64,000 bases of DNA. It comes from Streptomyces parvulus. Its GTDB lineage: Bacteria; Actinomycetota; Actinomycetes; Streptomycetales; Streptomycetaceae. Of the stretch, positions 61,708 to 64,000 are shown piece by piece. The notes under the pieces were generated by a model. The model saw only the letters and a program-made list of their open reading frames with translations. It had not been told where the DNA came from and did not search any database. The position numbers were made by a program, and so were the translations under genes. Each line of letters opens with the position of its first letter. Position 1 is the first letter of the stretch. The stretch lies in assembly GCF_014648855.1 (NCBI RefSeq), contig NZ_BMRX01000017.1, forward strand, positions 62,001-126,000, read 5' to 3'.

Positions 61708-63477
61708 TTGCGCGCCATGACCGGCATCGCGCGGACCGCGCCCGCACCCGGCGGCGGACCCGGCCGCTGGGAGGAGGCCGCACGCGCGCGTGCGGCACGG
61801 CTGGAATCCCTCCTCGGCGACCCCTACGACCCGGCCAACCCCCACGGGCTGCGCGCCCTGTTCGCCGCCGACGAGCGGCGCACCCCGCCGCGCGAGACCG
61901 AGGCGCTCCTCGACGAGGAGGGCTGGGCCGCCGAGTTCGTGCCCGCCGCCCACGGCGGCCGGCTCACCCGCGCCGACCTGCTCGCCCGGGCCCTGCGCCC
62001 GGTCTTCCGGCGCGACGTCGCCCTGGGCTTCGGCCACGGCATCACCTCGATGTTCGCGACCGGCGCCGTCTGGGCGGCCGGCGGCGAAGGCATGCGGCAC
62101 GAACTGGCCGGACAGCTGCTGGCCGGCGGACGGGCCACGATCCTGCACCACGAACTCGCCCATGCCAACGCCATCCTGCGGGACGAGTTCACCGCCCGCC
62201 CCGCACCCGGCGGCGGCCACCTCCTGCACGGCCGCAAGGACGTCGTCATCAACGCCTCGCGCGCCGACGCGCAGGTCGTCTACGCCCGCACCGACCCCGC
62301 ACGGGGCCCGCGCAGCCACTCGGTGTTCCTCCTGGACCCCGCGCGGGCCGCGCCCGGCACCACCCGCCACCTGCCGCGGGTCGAGACCGCCGGCATGCGC
62401 GGAGCCCTCTTCAGCGGTCTGGAGTTCGACGGCCGCGCGGTGCCCGAGGACGCGCTCGTCGGCGCCCCGGGGGACGGGGTCGCCCTGGCCCTGCGCACCT
62501 TCCAGGTCAATCGCAGCGTGATCTGCGGCGTCGTCACCGCCGCCGTCGACACGGTCCTGCACTCCGCCGTCCGCGCCGCCGCCACCGGGCGCGGCGGCAG
62601 GGTCGCCCGCCGCTGGCACAAGCCCCTCACCGGCGTCTTCGCCGACCTGCTGGCCTGCGACGCCATGGCCACCGTCGCGCTGCGGGCGCTCGGCCTGCTG
62701 CCCGGCCGGGCCCACGTCTTCGCCGCGGCCGTCAAGTACGTCGTCCCCGACCTGCTGCGCGAGAACCTGGAGGAACTGGCCGCGGTACTGGGCGGCCGGG
62801 GCTACGACCTGGAGAGCCCCGAGTACGGTGCCCTCGGCAAACTGGTGCGGGACCTGCCGGTGGCCGGACTCGGCCACGCCGGCACCGCCTCCTGCCAGGC
62901 CGTGATCGTCCCGCAGCTCAGGACGCTGGCCGAGTCCGCCTGGTTCGCCGAGGACGAGCCGCCCCCCGAACTCTTCCGCGCCGGCGCCGAACTGCCCGCA
63001 CTCGACTACCGGGCACTGGGCATCGCGGGCGGCGGCGACTTCATGGCCGCCTCCCTGGCCGGCTCGGCCGCCCGGCTCGCCGCCTGCCGCGGGGTCGGCG
63101 GCCAGGTCGGCGTCCTCGCCGAGCTGGCCGAGACGTTCGTCGCCGAACTGCGCGCCCTGCGCGAGACCTGCCGGGCGCTGCCTGCCTCCGGCGGCCGGGC
63201 GCTCGCGGATCCCGCCGTGTGCGTACTGAGCGACCGCTACAGCCTGATCGTCAGCGCCGCCGCGGTCCTCGGCGTCTGGGAGGCCCAGGACGGCACCGAC
63301 CCCTTCCTCGCCGACCCCGCCTGGGCCGTGCTCGCCCTCGCCCGGATCGGGGCCCGCCTCGGCGTCCCGGTGCCCGACCTGCCCGACGGCTGCACACACC
63401 GGCTGCTCGACGAGCTGATCCGCCGCCACCGGTCCGGCATCTCCTGCGACCTGGACTCCACCGCCCTCGCCCACTGA
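61708..63477 (+). CDS. Long acyl-CoA dehydrogenase-like flavoprotein
   Basis: The 589-residue product has acyl-CoA dehydrogenase features: FGHGITSMFATGAVW and HHELAHANAIL in the N-terminal helical part, a middle barrel with GRKDVVINASRADAQVVYAR and SVFLLDP, VETAGMRGALFSGLEFDGRAVPEDALVG, and a C-terminal helical domain. It is some 200 residues longer than FkbI-type enzymes, with extra C-terminal helices, so its reaction is uncertain. The TTG at 61708 is preferred to the ATG at 61717 because AAGGAG is six bases before it. With the FkbJ-like ACP upstream it may oxidise an ACP-bound intermediate for an unusual unit. Confidence 0.75.
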   Translation: MRAMTGIARTAPAPGGGPGRWEEAARARAARLESLLGDPYDPANPHGLRALFAADERRTPPRETEALLDEEGWAAEFVPAAHGGRLTRADLLARALRPVFRRDVALGFGHGITSMFATGAVWAAGGEGMRHELAGQLLAGGRATILHHELAHANAILRDEFTARPAPGGGHLLHGRKDVVINASRADAQVVYARTDPARGPRSHSVFLLDPARAAPGTTRHLPRVETAGMRGALFSGLEFDGRAVPEDALVGAPGDGVALALRTFQVNRSVICGVVTAAVDTVLHSAVRAAATGRGGRVARRWHKPLTGVFADLLACDAMATVALRALGLLPGRAHVFAAAVKYVVPDLLRENLEELAAVLGGRGYDLESPEYGALGKLVRDLPVAGLGHAGTASCQAVIVPQLRTLAESAWFAEDEPPPELFRAGAELPALDYRALGIAGGGDFMAASLAGSAARLAACRGVGGQVGVLAELAETFVAELRALRETCRALPASGGRALADPAVCVLSDRYSLIVSAAAVLGVWEAQDGTDPFLADPAWAVLALARIGARLGVPVPDLPDGCTHRLLDELIRRHRSGISCDLDSTALAH

Positions 63478-63522
63478 CGCCGCCCGCCCCGCGAGCCCGA
63501 CCCCCGGAAAGGGTGGCCCGAA

Positions 63523-64000
63523 GTGAATTCCCCGGCAGACACCTTCCCGAGCGACCCCCGCCCCGCCGGCACCGGTCACGCGGTCGCGTCCGTCCGCGCG
63601 GGACCCGCCGAGGCCGGCCCCGCCGACCTCGACCGCATCAGCGAGCCGGTCCACGTCGTCGGACCCGACGGCCCCTGGCACCGGGTGCGCGAGGGCATGC
63701 GGTCGCGCGGCAACGCCGTGGTGTTCACCACCTGGGGCCAGTGGCTCGGCACCGCCGTCACCGATCCGGGCCTGCGTCCGCTCCTGGGCGGCGACTGGCA
63801 GCGCTACCGGCGCACCGAGGACCCGCTCATCCGCTTCCGGTTCCTCACCTCGCGCCTGGTCACCAAGTACACGGCCGCCGCCGCCCTGGACGCCAGGGCC
63901 ACCGACCTCAACCTCGCCTACAAGATCGGCGGCCGGCCCTATCTGCGCGGCCTCGACCAGGTCGACATCAGCCTCACCCACACCGACGACCTGATCGCGG
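63523..64000 (+). CDS. Sfp-type phosphopantetheinyl transferase, N-terminal part (cut by window end)
   Basis: The frame opens at GTG 63523 (GGAAAGGG upstream) and runs to the end of the window. The visible 159 residues contain the PPTase pattern DPLIRFRFLTSRLVTKYTAAAA, then KIGGRPYL and VDISLTHTDDLIA, corresponding to the SRxL(V)K, xxGKPxL and NLSHS blocks. The metal-binding GxDxE motif and the WxxKEA motif would lie downstream. The first 60 residues are an unusual Pro/Ala-rich lead. It is different from the PPTase at 39033-39863 and is probably coupled to the ACP and dehydrogenase genes upstream. Confidence 0.82.
   Translation, partial: MNSPADTFPSDPRPAGTGHAVASVRAGPAEAGPADLDRISEPVHVVGPDGPWHRVREGMRSRGNAVVFTTWGQWLGTAVTDPGLRPLLGGDWQRYRRTEDPLIRFRFLTSRLVTKYTAAAALDARATDLNLAYKIGGRPYLRGLDQVDISLTHTDDLIA

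Noticed and set aside
1..64000. tRNA or rRNA genes, CRISPR arrays, insertion sequences and riboswitches
   Set aside because: I saw no cloverleaf, no regular short repeats with spacers, no transposase motifs and no known riboswitch core; every gap over about 300 bp is accounted for by promoters and operators.
1..64000. TTA (bldA-dependent) codons in regulator genes
   Set aside because: The few TTA triplets I checked by eye are out of frame or intergenic; a full count was not made, so no claim is offered.

Overview
This is very high-GC actinomycete DNA, almost certainly Streptomyces: GC-rich third codon positions, type I and type II PKS genes, SARP and AfsA/ArpA-type regulators, many GTG starts and ATGA/GTGA gene overlaps. 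It holds two adjacent biosynthetic loci with a plasmid-type primase gene at their boundary. I see no tRNA, rRNA, CRISPR or IS element.

Region A (1-27790) is the end of an ansamycin cluster. The window opens inside a type I PKS whose last three modules are visible: methylmalonyl AT-DH-KR-ACP (partial), then KS-AT(malonyl)-DH-KR-ACP and KS-AT(methylmalonyl)-DH-KR-ACP in one 3570-residue protein. There is no thioesterase; an arylamine-N-acetyltransferase-like amide synthase follows and should close the macrolactam. Next come a flavin halogenase and the genes for the 3-amino-5-hydroxybenzoate (AHBA) starter: aminoDHQ synthase, aminoquinate dehydrogenase, AHBA synthase, oxidoreductase, HAD phosphatase, ROK kinase and, further on, aminoDHQ dehydratase. 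An aminoDAHP synthase is not in the window. A RifOrf19-like hydroxylase, a [3Fe-4S] ferredoxin, a metallophosphoesterase and a LuxR regulator complete the region. The halogenase and hydroxylase fit a chlorinated, possibly naphthalenic (naphthomycin-like) ansamycin; this is inference.

The junction (27245-29600) holds rifJ, whose unusual C-terminal tail overlaps a convergent P4-family phage/plasmid primase gene.

Region B (29599-64000) is a type II aromatic polyketide cluster. It starts with a gamma-butyrolactone signalling block: flavin monooxygenase, ArpA-like receptor, NAD(P)-dependent oxidoreductase, AfsA synthase, acyl-CoA carboxylase epsilon-like protein, second TetR receptor and a SARP. 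Eight sites resembling autoregulatory elements (AREs) lie in its intergenic spaces, several on recognisable promoters, including the primase promoter. Then come a tandem ACP protein, a degenerate KS, a PPTase, a LAL regulator, a C4-unit supply set (fused 3-hydroxyacyl-CoA dehydrogenase, crotonyl-CoA reductase, KAS III), two more SARPs, a thioesterase, the minimal PKS (KS-alpha, CLF, ACP), monooxygenases, an MBL hydrolase, two SnoaL-like proteins, an acyl-CoA ligase fused to an ABM monooxygenase, a ketoreductase and an aromatase/cyclase. After a strong hairpin a further operon has an FkbJ-like ACP, a long acyl-CoA dehydrogenase and a second PPTase cut by the window end. Direct heptamer repeats at 11-bp pitch mark likely SARP sites before the ligase, before a SARP gene and before rifJ.
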